Source of the DNA: Brevundimonas sp. PAMC22021
Lineage (GTDB): Bacteria > Pseudomonadota > Alphaproteobacteria > Caulobacterales > Caulobacteraceae
Assembly: GCF_019443405.1 (NCBI RefSeq)
Contig: NZ_CP080376.1
Location: 1,798,001 to 1,862,000 of the forward strand
Direction: 5' to 3'
DNA length: 64,000 nucleotides
Shown here: piece after piece, positions 31,497 through 41,370 of the stretch
How the letters are laid out: the number at the start of each line of letters is the position of its first letter
Position numbering within the stretch: the stretch's first letter is position 1
Translations under genes and position numbers: made by a program
The notes under the pieces: generated by a model
What the model was told of the DNA's origin: nothing
Seen by the model: the letters and a program-made list of their open reading frames with translations, nothing else
Database searches by the model: none

Positions 31497-34400
31497 TCAG
31501 AAGCGATAGTTCAGGCCGACCAGGAAGGTCCGGCCATAGCTTTGGTGGTCGATGATCCGGCGCTCATCGCCGTTCTCGAAGGTGTAGAAGGGCTCGTCGG
31601 TCAGGTTGTTGACCTGGGCCAGGATCGACAGGCCTTCGGCCGGACCGGACTGGAACTCGTAGCCGATCTGGGCGTCCACGACCGTCTCTTCGCCGACCGA
31701 GCGCAGGGTGCGGCCGTTGCCGAAGCCGGCGACCTCACCCAGGAAGTCCGAACGATAGCGGGCCGAGACCCGGGCCTGGAAGCCGTAGCGTTCATAATAG
31801 GCGGTGGCGTTGGCGACGGTCTCTGACAGGCCCGGCAGGGTGGTTGGGGCCTGGGTCTCGTCCGGCTGGACCTCGCTGTCGGTGTAGGAGGCGCTGACGA
31901 AGAAGCCAAAGCCTTCCAGCGCCGGCGTCACGATCTCCAGCGGCACGGACAGCGAGAACTCGGCGCCCTGGATGTAGCCGCCGTTGCCGTTATCGGGCGC
32001 GCCGACAATGCCCTGGTTGATGACCGGCACGACACCGCCCGTCGGATAGCCGGTGAAGTCGAAGATCTGGTTGCGGTTGAAGACGTAGCTTTCCAGATGC
32101 TTGTAGAAGCCCGCAAGGGAGACGTAACCGCGACGGTTGGCGAAGTACTTCTCGATCGAGATGTCGGCCACGTCGGCGATGTAAGGCTTCAGCTCCGGAT
32201 TGCCCCCGCCGCCGCTCCACGGAGAGTTCAGGTCCGGACGGGCCTGGGCGTTGTTGTTGCCGGCGAAGAAATTGTAGTTCCGCGAGGCGCGCATGTCGTC
32301 CATGCGGGGACGCGCCAAGGTGCGAGACACCGCCAGGCGGGCGAACAGATCCTCGCCCACCTCCAGGATGAAGTTGGCGCTGGGCAGGATCTCAAGATAT
32401 TCGGCGCCGCCCGAAACCGCGATGCTTTCCGAAACGCCCTGCGAAACCTGGCGAGCCGAGAAGCCGTCCGACGACTGGTCGGTGTAGACGAACTGCATGC
32501 CGACGTTGCCGGTCAGCGGCATGCCCGCCAGGTCGTGGTTGATGTTGGCCTTGATGTAGGCGGTGGACACCTTCTCCACCACGTTCCAATTGCCCGACAG
32601 CACATCGGCGTTGGGGTTGCGGAGCAGGTCGTAGAAGCCGCTGTTGACCAGGCCGAGAGCGTCGTAGCTCAGCACCTGCGAGATGCCGAGATAACCGAGA
32701 TCGGTGGGCTCCAGAAGAAACTCCGCCGGAACAGGCAAGGAGCCTCTGCTCGGAATGCGAAGATAGAACTGGTCGTTGACGAACGACTTTTCGCGTTCGG
32801 AATAGTTCACGCCGAAGTCGATCGAGCTGAACGGGCTCTGATGCAGCTCCCGACGAGCGGTCAGGCGGACGGCCTTGATCTCGTCCTCGATGGAGGGCGT
32901 GTTCATGTAACCGTCCTGGCCGCCTGGAATGACGTCCTGGCCCCAGCCTTGCGAGCTGGTCAGGAAGATGGCGTTCGGATCGGCGTAGTTCAGGCGGCTG
33001 GTGAACTGGACGACGCCATCTTCGTTGATGCGGAAATCCAGTGTGTCGGTGGCCCCAACGGTATTGCGGCCGGTGCCCGCGAGGGTCTCAAGCACCACAT
33101 CGTTGCGCTCGACCTTGGAGTAGTTGACGTCCAGGCCGAGGGTCCAGTCCTCGTTGGCGACGAACTCGGTGTTCCAGCCCAGCGCCAGGACGTTGCTGTC
33201 GCGCGTGTTGATGTCGTTGCGGACCACGCCCTTCACATTGTTGAAGGTGCCGGCGACGATCAGGCCGTCTTCGATCGTTGTGTTGGGCTGCAGCGTCGGC
33301 GCCGGACGCACCGGCGTGCCGGCGGCGTTCAAGATCGGCGCTCCCGACGCATCGCGTCCCAAGTCCCCCCACTGCAGCGGGAACTCGATGCCACGCAGGA
33401 CCTGAGTGTTCTCGAACTCGGAATAGAAGGCGTCCACCACGGTCCGGAAGCGGTCGTTCGGCCGCCATTCCAGAACGCCCATGTAGCCGTCGCGCTTCAG
33501 CTCGCTGGACATGACATAGGGCTTGACGCCCCCGATCACCAGCTGGCCGATCTCCTCGGCGTAGCCAGGACGCACGGTGCGCGGACCGCCGGGGACCAGT
33601 GCCTGGCCATAGCGGTCGTCGCCGATGTCGATGGTCGGATAGCCCCAGGCGTTGAATCGCTCGGACTGGTAGGGCGACGACATGTGGGCGTAGCCCAGCG
33701 CGACGCCGATGGTGTCGTCGGCGAACTGGTCGATGTAGGAGATGCTGTAGCGTTCGCCGTTGTCGGTGGTGCCCGAGTTCAGGGCGCCGATGTCGTTCCA
33801 CTCATAGCGATAGTTCAGCGCGATCGCCTGACGGCCATAGGCCAGCGGGCGAATGGTGCGCAGGTCGACGGTGCCGCCCAGGCCCTGGCCGATCAGGGCC
33901 GCGTCCGGGGTCTTGTAGACCACCACGCTCGACAGCAGCTCCGACGGGAACTGGTCGAACTCGACGCCGCGATTGTCGCCGGTGGTGACCAGCTCGCGGC
34001 CGTTCAGAAGGGCGGTGGTGAAGTCGGGGCCGAGGCCGCGGATGGAGATGGCCTGGGAGCGACCATCCAGGCGCTGCGAGGTCACGCCGGGCAGGCGGGC
34101 CAGCGATTCGGCGATGGACACGTCCGGCAGCTTGCCGATGTCTTCGGCCGAGACGACCTCGACGATGGAGGTGTTGTTGGCCTTGGCCGAGATCGAGGCC
34201 TCGACGGCGGCGCGAATGCCGGTGACGACGATCTCGTCGACCTCGGTGGCCTCGCCCTCTTCCTCGACCTGCGACGGTACGGTCTGGTTCGGTGAAACAC
34301 CGGGGGCGGTCGCCTGGGCATGGGCGACGCCGCCCATCAGCGCCAGTGCGGCAGCGGTGGACGACAGCAGGCGCGCACGCCCGGCGAAGCGTTGAGACAT
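31497..34400 (-). CDS. TonB-dependent receptor for maltodextrins (MalA-like)
   Basis: 967 aa. Signal peptide (ALALMGGVAHAQA), TonB-box-like EIVVTGIRAAVE, plug domain (EDIGKLPDVSIAESLARLPGV, ISIRGLGPDFTTALLNGREL), 22-strand barrel and terminal Phe (VGLNYRF). Belongs to the large Caulobacter/Xanthomonas group of carbohydrate receptors. Divergent from the amylase operon within the starch locus, so maltodextrin is the expected cargo, as for MalA of C. crescentus. Energised by TonB-ExbBD, not in the window. Upstream DNA holds a motif shared with the amylase promoter. Confidence 0.88.
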   Translation of the reverse strand: MSQRFAGRARLLSSTAAALALMGGVAHAQATAPGVSPNQTVPSQVEEEGEATEVDEIVVTGIRAAVEASISAKANNTSIVEVVSAEDIGKLPDVSIAESLARLPGVTSQRLDGRSQAISIRGLGPDFTTALLNGRELVTTGDNRGVEFDQFPSELLSSVVVYKTPDAALIGQGLGGTVDLRTIRPLAYGRQAIALNYRYEWNDIGALNSGTTDNGERYSISYIDQFADDTIGVALGYAHMSSPYQSERFNAWGYPTIDIGDDRYGQALVPGGPRTVRPGYAEEIGQLVIGGVKPYVMSSELKRDGYMGVLEWRPNDRFRTVVDAFYSEFENTQVLRGIEFPLQWGDLGRDASGAPILNAAGTPVRPAPTLQPNTTIEDGLIVAGTFNNVKGVVRNDINTRDSNVLALGWNTEFVANEDWTLGLDVNYSKVERNDVVLETLAGTGRNTVGATDTLDFRINEDGVVQFTSRLNYADPNAIFLTSSQGWGQDVIPGGQDGYMNTPSIEDEIKAVRLTARRELHQSPFSSIDFGVNYSEREKSFVNDQFYLRIPSRGSLPVPAEFLLEPTDLGYLGISQVLSYDALGLVNSGFYDLLRNPNADVLSGNWNVVEKVSTAYIKANINHDLAGMPLTGNVGMQFVYTDQSSDGFSARQVSQGVSESIAVSGGAEYLEILPSANFILEVGEDLFARLAVSRTLARPRMDDMRASRNYNFFAGNNNAQARPDLNSPWSGGGGNPELKPYIADVADISIEKYFANRRGYVSLAGFYKHLESYVFNRNQIFDFTGYPTGGVVPVINQGIVGAPDNGNGGYIQGAEFSLSVPLEIVTPALEGFGFFVSASYTDSEVQPDETQAPTTLPGLSETVANATAYYERYGFQARVSARYRSDFLGEVAGFGNGRTLRSVGEETVVDAQIGYEFQSGPAEGLSILAQVNNLTDEPFYTFENGDERRIIDHQSYGRTFLVGLNYRF

Positions 34401-34450
34401 TCAATCCTCCCTGAGGCCGTCCGCGTTTCTGACGCTGCGATTGGCCGGTC

Positions 34451-34466
34451 GCAAAAGTATGCAAAC
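34451..34466. promoter_or_regulatory. Shared motif upstream of the TonB receptor (site A)
   Basis: GCAAAAGTATGCAAAC, 13 of 16 identical to site B, same layout GCAAAA-N3-TGCAAAC. A further TTGCAA lies at 34478-34483. Candidate LacI-type operator of the maltodextrin regulon. Confidence 0.45.
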
Positions 34467-34626
34467 TCCCAAGGCTGTTGCAAGTCTGTAATGGATGCGG
34501 CCTTCAACAGACGCCTGATGGCGGGCGCCCGAGCCACACTGCGCAGACGGTTAGCAGGCGTTCGGTCTCGACGGCCCCGCTTCAAACTGCGAGATCATGT
34601 CGCCATTGACACCGGTCCGAGTGGCT

Positions 34627-34642
34627 GCAAAATCTTGCAAAC
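34627..34642. promoter_or_regulatory. Shared motif upstream of the amylase operon (site B)
   Basis: GCAAAATCTTGCAAAC, containing TGCAA-N4-TTGCA if one base before is included. About 45 bp before the amylase start, a good position for repression. Confidence 0.45.
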
Positions 34643-34687
34643 AGACCCGCAAACATAACAAGCGGGCGGCAAGGGATGGAGACTGAC

Positions 34688-36484
34688 ATGCTTACCGCAT
34701 CCAAGCGGGCGGCCACGGCCATCGCCGTCGTCATGGCGGCCGCCGCCTCAACCGCCGCAGCCCAGGCGCCGGCCGACGCGATCGCGGCGCTGCGTCAGCG
34801 CCCGCCGCAGGACGAGGTGATCTATTTCGCCCTGCCCGACCGCTTCGCCAACGGCGATCCGTCGAACGATCACGGCGGCTATGCGCCCGAAAAGCTGGTC
34901 AGCGGCTTCGATCCGGCCGATCCCGAGTTCTATCACGGCGGCGACCTGGCCGGCCTGACGCAGAAGCTCGACTACATTCAGGGCCTGGGCGCGACCGCCG
35001 TGTGGGTGGCGCCGATCTTCAAGAACAAGCCGGTGCAGGTCGGCGAGCGCTACACCGGCGCGGCCAGCCACGGTTACTGGATCACCGACTTCACCTCGGT
35101 CGATCCGCATTTCGGCGACGAGGCGTCGATGCGCGCCATGGTCGAGGCCGCCCATGCGCGCGGCATGAAGGTCTATCTCGACATCGTGGCGAACCACACC
35201 GCCGATGTGATCAAGTACCGTGAATGCCCGCAGAACCGCTGCGTCTATCGCAATCGGGCCGACCATCCCTACACGCGCCAGGGCGGCGTCGAGGGTCAGC
35301 CGATCAACGAAGGCTTCGACGGCGAGGACTTCTCCAGGCTCAGCCGGCCGGACTGGGCCTACACTCCCTACATCCCCGCCGGTGAGGAGAACGCCAAGGT
35401 CCCGGCGTGGCTGAACGATCCGATCCGCTACCACAATCGCGGCGAGAGCACCTTTTCCGGTGAAAGCTCGCTGGATGGCGACTTCGCCGGGCTGGACGAC
35501 CTGCTGACCGAGGACCCTGTGGTGGTGCAGGGCATGATCGACATCTTCGGCGGCTGGATCGACAAATACGGGATCGACGGCTTCCGCATCGACACCGCAC
35601 GCCACGTGAACCCAGAGTTCTGGCAGGCCTTTGTGCCCGCCATGCTGGAACGCGCGCGCGCCAAGGGCATCCCGAACTTCCACATCTTCGGCGAGGTCTA
35701 CGATCACGACCCGGCGGTGACGGCGCGCTTCACAAAGGTGGACGGCTACCCTGCCGTACTGGACTTCCCGTTCCAGAAGGCGGCCACCGACGTTGCGTCA
35801 GGCGCGGTCGGCACTGACGCCCTGGCGAGGATCTTCGACGCCGATCCGATCTACAAGGATGGCGCGGACACCGCGGCGATCCTGCCGACCTTTCTCGGCA
35901 ACCACGACATGGGCCGCGTCGGCTACTTCGTCAAAAAGGCCGCGCCCGAGAGCTCGGACGCCGAGCAACTCGCCCGCGTGAAGCTGGCGCATGCCCTGAT
36001 GTTCTTCGGACGCGGCGTGCCGACCCTCTACTATGGCGACGAGCAGGGCTTCGCCGGCCCCGGCGGCTATGGCGCCTCGCGTCAGGACATGTGGGAAAGC
36101 CAGGTCCCGGCCTTCCGCGAAGAGACGCCGATCGGCGGCCGGCACGCGCCCTATTCCACCGAGGCGCCGCTTTATCGCGCCATCGCCGAGATGGGCCGCA
36201 TCCGCCAGACCGAGCCGGCCCTGCGTCGCGGCCGCCAGGTGATGCGCGCCTCGGGCGACAAGCCGGGGCTCCTGGCCTGGTCGCGCATGGGCGATGACGG
36301 TGCAGAGGTGCTGGTGCTGTTCAACAGCTCGACAGCCGCTGTCAGCGGCCAGGTCGAGGTGGAGACCGCATCGCAACGCTGGCAGTCTGTTCGCGGCGAC
36401 TGCGCCGCCCAGGCGTCGGCGCCCGCCAGCTACGCCGTCGCCATCCCTCCCCTCGATTATGTGATCTGCAAGAGCGCCTCGTGA
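34688..36484 (+). CDS. Periplasmic GH13 alpha-amylase
   Basis: 598 aa from ATG at 34688, with GGAG 6 nt upstream (another ATG lies four codons earlier). Sec signal ending STAAAQA. GH13 catalytic triad: Asp302 in GFRIDTARH, Glu336 in IFGEVYDHD, Asp407 in GNHDMGR; conserved VANHTADVIKY. Cuts alpha-1,4 links of maltodextrins. Its TGA overlaps the GTG of the next gene (GTGA). Confidence 0.93.
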   Translation: MLTASKRAATAIAVVMAAAASTAAAQAPADAIAALRQRPPQDEVIYFALPDRFANGDPSNDHGGYAPEKLVSGFDPADPEFYHGGDLAGLTQKLDYIQGLGATAVWVAPIFKNKPVQVGERYTGAASHGYWITDFTSVDPHFGDEASMRAMVEAAHARGMKVYLDIVANHTADVIKYRECPQNRCVYRNRADHPYTRQGGVEGQPINEGFDGEDFSRLSRPDWAYTPYIPAGEENAKVPAWLNDPIRYHNRGESTFSGESSLDGDFAGLDDLLTEDPVVVQGMIDIFGGWIDKYGIDGFRIDTARHVNPEFWQAFVPAMLERARAKGIPNFHIFGEVYDHDPAVTARFTKVDGYPAVLDFPFQKAATDVASGAVGTDALARIFDADPIYKDGADTAAILPTFLGNHDMGRVGYFVKKAAPESSDAEQLARVKLAHALMFFGRGVPTLYYGDEQGFAGPGGYGASRQDMWESQVPAFREETPIGGRHAPYSTEAPLYRAIAEMGRIRQTEPALRRGRQVMRASGDKPGLLAWSRMGDDGAEVLVLFNSSTAAVSGQVEVETASQRWQSVRGDCAAQASAPASYAVAIPPLDYVICKSAS

Positions 36485-38133
36485 ACGCCCCTATCCTCGA
36501 CCTGTCCATCGCCGAGGCTCCGGCCGTGAGCGCCGCCGCCCATCAGGAGTGGTGGCGCGGCGCGGTGCTGTACCAGATCTATCCGCGCAGCTTCGCGGAC
36601 TCCAACAACGATGGCGTGGGCGATCTGGCCGGCATCACCGCGCACCTGGACCATGTGGCGTCGCTGGGCGTCGATGGCATCTGGCTGTCGCCCTTCTTCA
36701 AGTCGCCGATGAAGGACTTCGGCTACGACGTCTCGGACTATTGCGATGTCGATCCGATCTTCGGCTCGCTGTCCGACTTCGACGCCCTGATCGCACGGGC
36801 TCGCGCGCTGGGCCTCAAGGTCGTGATCGACCAGGTGTTCAGCCACACCTCGGACGAGCATCCGTGGTTCATCGACAGCCGCGCCAGCCGCCGGGGCAAG
36901 CACGCGGACTGGTATGTCTGGGCGGACGCCAAGCCCGACGGCTCGCCGCCATCGAACTGGCAGTCGGTGTTCGGCGGTCCGGCCTGGACCTGGGACGCGC
37001 GGCGCGGCCAGTACTACATGCACAACTTCCTGGCCTCGCAGCCGCAGCTGAACGTCAGGAACCCGGAGGTGCAGGACGCCCTGCTCGCCGCCGCGCGCTT
37101 CTGGCTGGATCGCGGGGTGGACGGCTTCCGGCTGGATGCGATCAACTTCGCCATCCACAACCCGGCGCTGACCGACAATCCGCCGATCGACGACGGCAAG
37201 AAGCGCACGCGCCCGTTCGATTTCCAGGACAAGATCCACAACCAGAGCCAGCCCGAGATCATCGGCTTCCTGAACCGGGTGCGGGCGCTGACCGACAGCT
37301 ATGAGGGCCGCTTCACCGTGGCCGAGGTCGGCGGCGACTATGCCGACCGCGAGATGCGCGAGTTCACCGCCGGCGGCGATCGCCTGCACAGCGCCTATGG
37401 TTTTCTCTACCTCTACGCCGACCACCTGTCGTCCGAGCTGGTGGTGAAGGGTCCGGCGATGTGGCCGGGCGACCAGGGCGAGGGCTGGCCCTCCTGGACC
37501 TTTTCCAACCATGACGCGCCGCGCGCGGTGTCGCGCTGGGCGCAAGGGCGGGACGAGGACGCCTTCTCGCGCATGGCGATGCTGCTGCTGATGACGCTGC
37601 GCGGCAACGTCTTCGTCTATCAGGGCGAGGAACTGGGTCTGCCCCAGGCCCATGTGCCGTTCGAACGGCTGGTCGATCCCGAAGCCATCGCCAACTGGCC
37701 CGAAACTCTGGGGCGCGACGGCGCGCGCACGCCGATGCCGTGGACGGCCGGCCGACCGAACGCCGGCTTCTCCAGCGTCGAGCCGTGGCTGCCGGTCGAT
37801 CCGCGCCATGTCGCCAAGGCGGTGGATGCGCAGGAAGCGGATGCGGGTTCGGTGCTGCACGTCGCGCGGCGGCTGATCGCGTTGCGCAAGGCGCATCCCG
37901 CGCTGCGGATCGGCGCCATGGAGCCGGTGGAGACCGGCGGCGATCTGCTGATCTTCAAGCGCCTGGAACGCTACGAGGAGGCCGAGCGCCTGCTCTGCGT
38001 CTTCAACCTGGGCCACGACGTCATCGACTGGAGCCCGCCGCCCGGCTGGCGCCTGGTCGAGGCGGTCAACTGGACGCGGAGCGACGCCGGCCGTCTGCCG
38101 CCGCTGGCCGGACTGCTGTTCGAAGCCGAATGA
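36481..38133 (+). CDS. GH13 alpha-glucosidase (oligo-1,6/maltase type)
   Basis: 550 aa, GTG start overlapping the amylase stop. No signal peptide, so cytoplasmic. Conserved WWRGAVLYQIYPRSFADSN, GDLAGITAHLDHVASLGVDGIWLSP; nucleophile Asp219 in GFRLDAIN, acid Glu282 in TVAEVGG, Asp345 in SNHDAPR. The QVFSHTSDEHPWF region and length fit GH13_23/17 alpha-glucosidases hydrolysing maltose and short maltodextrins to glucose. Convergent with lacI, stops 5 bp apart. Confidence 0.93.
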   Translation: MNAPILDLSIAEAPAVSAAAHQEWWRGAVLYQIYPRSFADSNNDGVGDLAGITAHLDHVASLGVDGIWLSPFFKSPMKDFGYDVSDYCDVDPIFGSLSDFDALIARARALGLKVVIDQVFSHTSDEHPWFIDSRASRRGKHADWYVWADAKPDGSPPSNWQSVFGGPAWTWDARRGQYYMHNFLASQPQLNVRNPEVQDALLAAARFWLDRGVDGFRLDAINFAIHNPALTDNPPIDDGKKRTRPFDFQDKIHNQSQPEIIGFLNRVRALTDSYEGRFTVAEVGGDYADREMREFTAGGDRLHSAYGFLYLYADHLSSELVVKGPAMWPGDQGEGWPSWTFSNHDAPRAVSRWAQGRDEDAFSRMAMLLLMTLRGNVFVYQGEELGLPQAHVPFERLVDPEAIANWPETLGRDGARTPMPWTAGRPNAGFSSVEPWLPVDPRHVAKAVDAQEADAGSVLHVARRLIALRKAHPALRIGAMEPVETGGDLLIFKRLERYEEAERLLCVFNLGHDVIDWSPPPGWRLVEAVNWTRSDAGRLPPLAGLLFEAE

Positions 38134-38138
38134 CCGGT

Positions 38139-39152
38139 TCAGCCGCCACAGGTCTCGCGCACGATCAGGTCGGTGGGCACGCGCTCGGACCGGCCGGCGG
38201 ACGCGCCCCCGTGGTCCAGCAGCTTCGACACCATAAGGCGGCCGGCCTTGACCGTGTCCTGGGCGATGGTGCTGAGCGCCGGGCGGCTGTAGCGGCTGAA
38301 GGGCACATTATCGAAGCCGATCACCGAGACCTGGCCGGGGACATCCACCTCGGCGTGCAACAGGGCGCGCACGGCGCCCAGGGCGATCTGGTCGGAGGCC
38401 GCCACCACGCCGTCGAAGGCGACGCCCCGGCGGATCAGGGCGTCCACGGCGGCCTCGGCCGATTCGACCTCGAAGTGGGCGGGCACGATCAGGTCGGGCT
38501 CGACCGGCAGGCCGGCGCCGGCCAGCGCATCCAGGTAGCCACGGTGCCGCTGCATCGACTCGGGCGGCTCCAGGTCGCCCAGGAAGACGATGCGCTTCCG
38601 GCCCAGACGCGCCAGGTGCGAGGTCGCGCGCCGGCCGCCGTGGATGTTGTCCGATCCGATCGAGCAGTAGTTCTGATCCGGCAGTTCGGCGCCCCAGACC
38701 ACGAAGCGATGATCGCCCGCCGCCAGTCGGTTAAGGGCCCCGTGCAGCGTGCTCTGCCCCAGAAAGATCACCCCGTCCGCCCGGCTGGTGTTCAGCGCAC
38801 CCGCCAGATCGTCGTAGGTCGCGGGCGAAATGTGGCTCATCAGCAGGTCGCAGCCACGCTCGCGCGCCGCTTCGCCAACCCCCGCCAGCAGTTCCAGAAA
38901 GAAGGGGTCGCTGAGACGCCCTTCCCGCCCCTGCGGGCGCGGCGTCACCAGGGCGATGGTGCCTTGCGCCCCGATCGGACCGGCGGGCATGTAGCGGCGG
39001 AAGGGGTAGTCATGTTCCTTGGCCAGCTTCCAGATCAACTGCTTGGTGCGGTCGTTGACCGCCGGGCTGTCGTTCAGCGCCCGCGAGGCGGTGGCGATGG
39101 ACACGCCCGCGAGCCGGGCCAAATCCTCAAGTCGCGTGGTCTTGCGGCTCAC
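38139..39152 (-). CDS. LacI family repressor of the maltodextrin locus
   Basis: 337 aa from GTG. HTH plus hinge helix TTRLEDLARLAGVSIATASRALN and VNDRTKQLIWKLAKEHDY; periplasmic-binding-like core (DGVIFLGQST, GFDNVPFSRYSRPALSTIAQD). Divergent from the GH97-MFS-esterase-GH15 operon and inside the locus, so it should repress that operon and its own, probably with a maltose-like inducer (role by context and by analogy to MalI of Caulobacter). Confidence 0.9.
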   Translation of the reverse strand: MSRKTTRLEDLARLAGVSIATASRALNDSPAVNDRTKQLIWKLAKEHDYPFRRYMPAGPIGAQGTIALVTPRPQGREGRLSDPFFLELLAGVGEAARERGCDLLMSHISPATYDDLAGALNTSRADGVIFLGQSTLHGALNRLAAGDHRFVVWGAELPDQNYCSIGSDNIHGGRRATSHLARLGRKRIVFLGDLEPPESMQRHRGYLDALAGAGLPVEPDLIVPAHFEVESAEAAVDALIRRGVAFDGVVAASDQIALGAVRALLHAEVDVPGQVSVIGFDNVPFSRYSRPALSTIAQDTVKAGRLMVSKLLDHGGASAGRSERVPTDLIVRETCGG

Positions 39153-39235
39153 GTTGAAAACTTTTCTGCAAATCTTTCTCTTCCATTCGCCGAAAGAACG
39201 GCGTCTGGCAAGTGGGTCAAGGAAGGAAGCCTCAC

Positions 39236-41299
39236 ATGATGCAACGCCGATCGTTTCTGGCGCTTTCGGGCGTATCCATGCTGGCGTTCGGAGCGCCAGC
39301 CATGGCGCAGACCGCGCCCGCCACGGCGCGCGCCTCGTCGCCCGGCGGCATGCTGACGGTCGAGGTCGGAACCGACAACGACGGACGGCCGATGTATTCG
39401 GTCAGCCGCCTGGGCCAGCCGGTCGTGCGCCCTTCCCGCATGGGCTTCCTGCTGACCGATCAGGCGCCGCTGGAACGAGGTCTGCGCATGACCGCAGGCC
39501 AGCCGATGATGGTCGACGACACATGGGAGCAGCCCTGGGGCGAGCGCCAGCGCATCCGCAACCACTACAACGAGTGGCGCACCACCTTTACCGAAACGGG
39601 CGGCCTGGGTCGCCGTGTGGACGTGGTCTTCCGCCTGTATGACGACGGGCTCGGCTTCCGCTACGAATTCCCTGAACAGGCCGCGCTGACCACCGTCCGC
39701 ATCGGCTCGGAATTGACGCAGTTCAACCTCGCCGAAAATGGGGAGGCCCTGTGGTGTCCGGCGTGGGAGTGGAACCGCGAGGAGCACCTCTATCGCCGCA
39801 CCCCCATCGATGGCGTCGGCTCGGCGCAGACGCCGATGACGGTCAGGGGCGACAGCGGCCTGCACGTCTCGATCCATGAGGCGGCGCTGATCGATTACGC
39901 CGGCATGAACCTGCGTCGCGAGGGCGGCACGGATTTCCGCTGCGCCCTGACGCCCGGCCTGACCAATGCGGCGGTGGAGCGCACCGCGCCCTTCAACACC
40001 CCCTGGCGCACCCTGCAGATCAGCGACACCGCCGCCGGCCTGCTCGACTCCAGCCTGATCCTGAACCTCAACGAGCCCAACAAGCTGGGCGACGTGTCCT
40101 GGTTCAAGCCTATGAAGTACGTCGGCGTGTGGTGGGAAATGCACCTGGAGCTGAAGAGCTGGGGGGCCGGCGCCAAGCACGGAGCCACCACCGAGAACAC
40201 CATCCGCCACATCGACTTCGCGGCCGAGCACGGCTTTGGCGGCGTGCTGGTGGAGGGCTGGAACAAGGGCTGGGACGGCCAGTGGTTCGGCAACGGCTCG
40301 GACTTCTCCTTCACCGAGGCCTATCCCGACTTCGACATCGAGCGGGTCACCAGCCATGCCCGGTCCAAGGGCGTGCAACTGATCGGCCACCACGAAACCG
40401 GCGGCAACGCCTTCCACTATGACCAGCAGCTCGAGCCGGCCATGGCGCTGTACGAGCGGCTGGGCGTCCATTCGGTGAAGACCGGCTATGTCGCCGACGC
40501 CGGCGGGGCGCGCGTCGCGGGACCAGACGGCCGGGTGGTCATGGCCTGGCACGAGAGCCAGCCGATGGCCCAGCACCACCTGCGGGTGGCCGAGGTCGGC
40601 GCCCGCCACAAGGTCGCGATCAACGCCCACGAGCCGTTCAAGGACACGGGCCTGCGACGCACCTATCCGAACATCATCAGCCGCGAGGGTCAGCGCGGCA
40701 TGGAATACAACGCCTGGGGCAACCCCTCGAACCCGCCCGAGCACGAGGCGAACCTCGCGTTCACCCGCCTGCTGGCCGGGCCCATGGACTTCACGCCTGG
40801 CATCTTCGGCATGAAGACCCGCAGCGCCGAGGGCGTGGCCACCACCTGGGCCAAGCAGCTGGCGCTTTATGTGGTGATCTACAGCCCGATCCAGATGGCG
40901 GCGGATCTGCTCGACAATTACGAGGCCAATCCGGAGCCGTTCCAGTTCATCAAGGACGTGCCGGTGGACTGGTCGGACAGCCGGACCCTGGACGCGGCTC
41001 TCGGCGACTATGTCGTTGTCGCACGCAAGGAGCGGAACTCGGACATCTGGGCGCTGGGCGCGATCACCGACGAGCATCCGCGCGTTCTGTCGGCGCCGCT
41101 GGGCTTCCTGGACGCCGGCCGTCGTTACCGGGCCGAGATCTACCGCGACGGGCCCGACGCCAACTACACCGATCGCCGCGAAAGCATCGTCATCGAACAG
41201 CGCGAGGTCACCTCGGCCGACACCCTGACGCTGGCGCTGGCGCCCGGCGGCGGTCAGGCGATCCGGTTCGTGCCGCTGGGCCGCAGCCGTCGTCGTTGA
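39236..41299 (+). CDS. GH97 alpha-glucosidase (SusB-like)
   Basis: 687 aa. Start ATG-ATG with AAGGAAGGA upstream. Twin-arginine-like signal QRRSFLALSG, so export may be by Tat. The GH97 core shows VGVWWEMHLE, IDFAAEHGFGGVLVEGWNKGWDG, and the inverting-type glutamates IGHHETGG, NAHEPFKDTG and RGMEYNAWG that correspond to the SusB calcium/base/acid residues. Periplasmic hydrolysis of alpha-glucosides imported by the TonB receptor. First gene of the lacI-divergent operon. Confidence 0.92.
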   Translation: MMQRRSFLALSGVSMLAFGAPAMAQTAPATARASSPGGMLTVEVGTDNDGRPMYSVSRLGQPVVRPSRMGFLLTDQAPLERGLRMTAGQPMMVDDTWEQPWGERQRIRNHYNEWRTTFTETGGLGRRVDVVFRLYDDGLGFRYEFPEQAALTTVRIGSELTQFNLAENGEALWCPAWEWNREEHLYRRTPIDGVGSAQTPMTVRGDSGLHVSIHEAALIDYAGMNLRREGGTDFRCALTPGLTNAAVERTAPFNTPWRTLQISDTAAGLLDSSLILNLNEPNKLGDVSWFKPMKYVGVWWEMHLELKSWGAGAKHGATTENTIRHIDFAAEHGFGGVLVEGWNKGWDGQWFGNGSDFSFTEAYPDFDIERVTSHARSKGVQLIGHHETGGNAFHYDQQLEPAMALYERLGVHSVKTGYVADAGGARVAGPDGRVVMAWHESQPMAQHHLRVAEVGARHKVAINAHEPFKDTGLRRTYPNIISREGQRGMEYNAWGNPSNPPEHEANLAFTRLLAGPMDFTPGIFGMKTRSAEGVATTWAKQLALYVVIYSPIQMAADLLDNYEANPEPFQFIKDVPVDWSDSRTLDAALGDYVVVARKERNSDIWALGAITDEHPRVLSAPLGFLDAGRRYRAEIYRDGPDANYTDRRESIVIEQREVTSADTLTLALAPGGGQAIRFVPLGRSRRR

Positions 41300-41312
41300 T
41301 CACGATCCTTGC

Positions 41313-41345
41313 TCCGTCATCCTGGGCTTTGCGCCCGGGATGACG
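41313..41345. repeat. REP-like palindrome between GH97 and MFS genes
   Basis: CCGTCATCCTGGGC and its near-complement GCCCGGGATGACGG form a 14-bp hairpin with one T-G pair. Same sequence family as the 31-nt pair at 20.2-20.6 kb (shared CCGTCATCC...GGATGACGG ends). Confidence 0.75.
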
Positions 41346-41370
41346 GCTGGGGAAGTCTGAGGGGAATTTC

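Noticed and set aside
32097-34295. 732-aa plus-strand frame opposite the TonB receptor
   Set aside because: No recognisable motif and fully contained in a well-supported gene.
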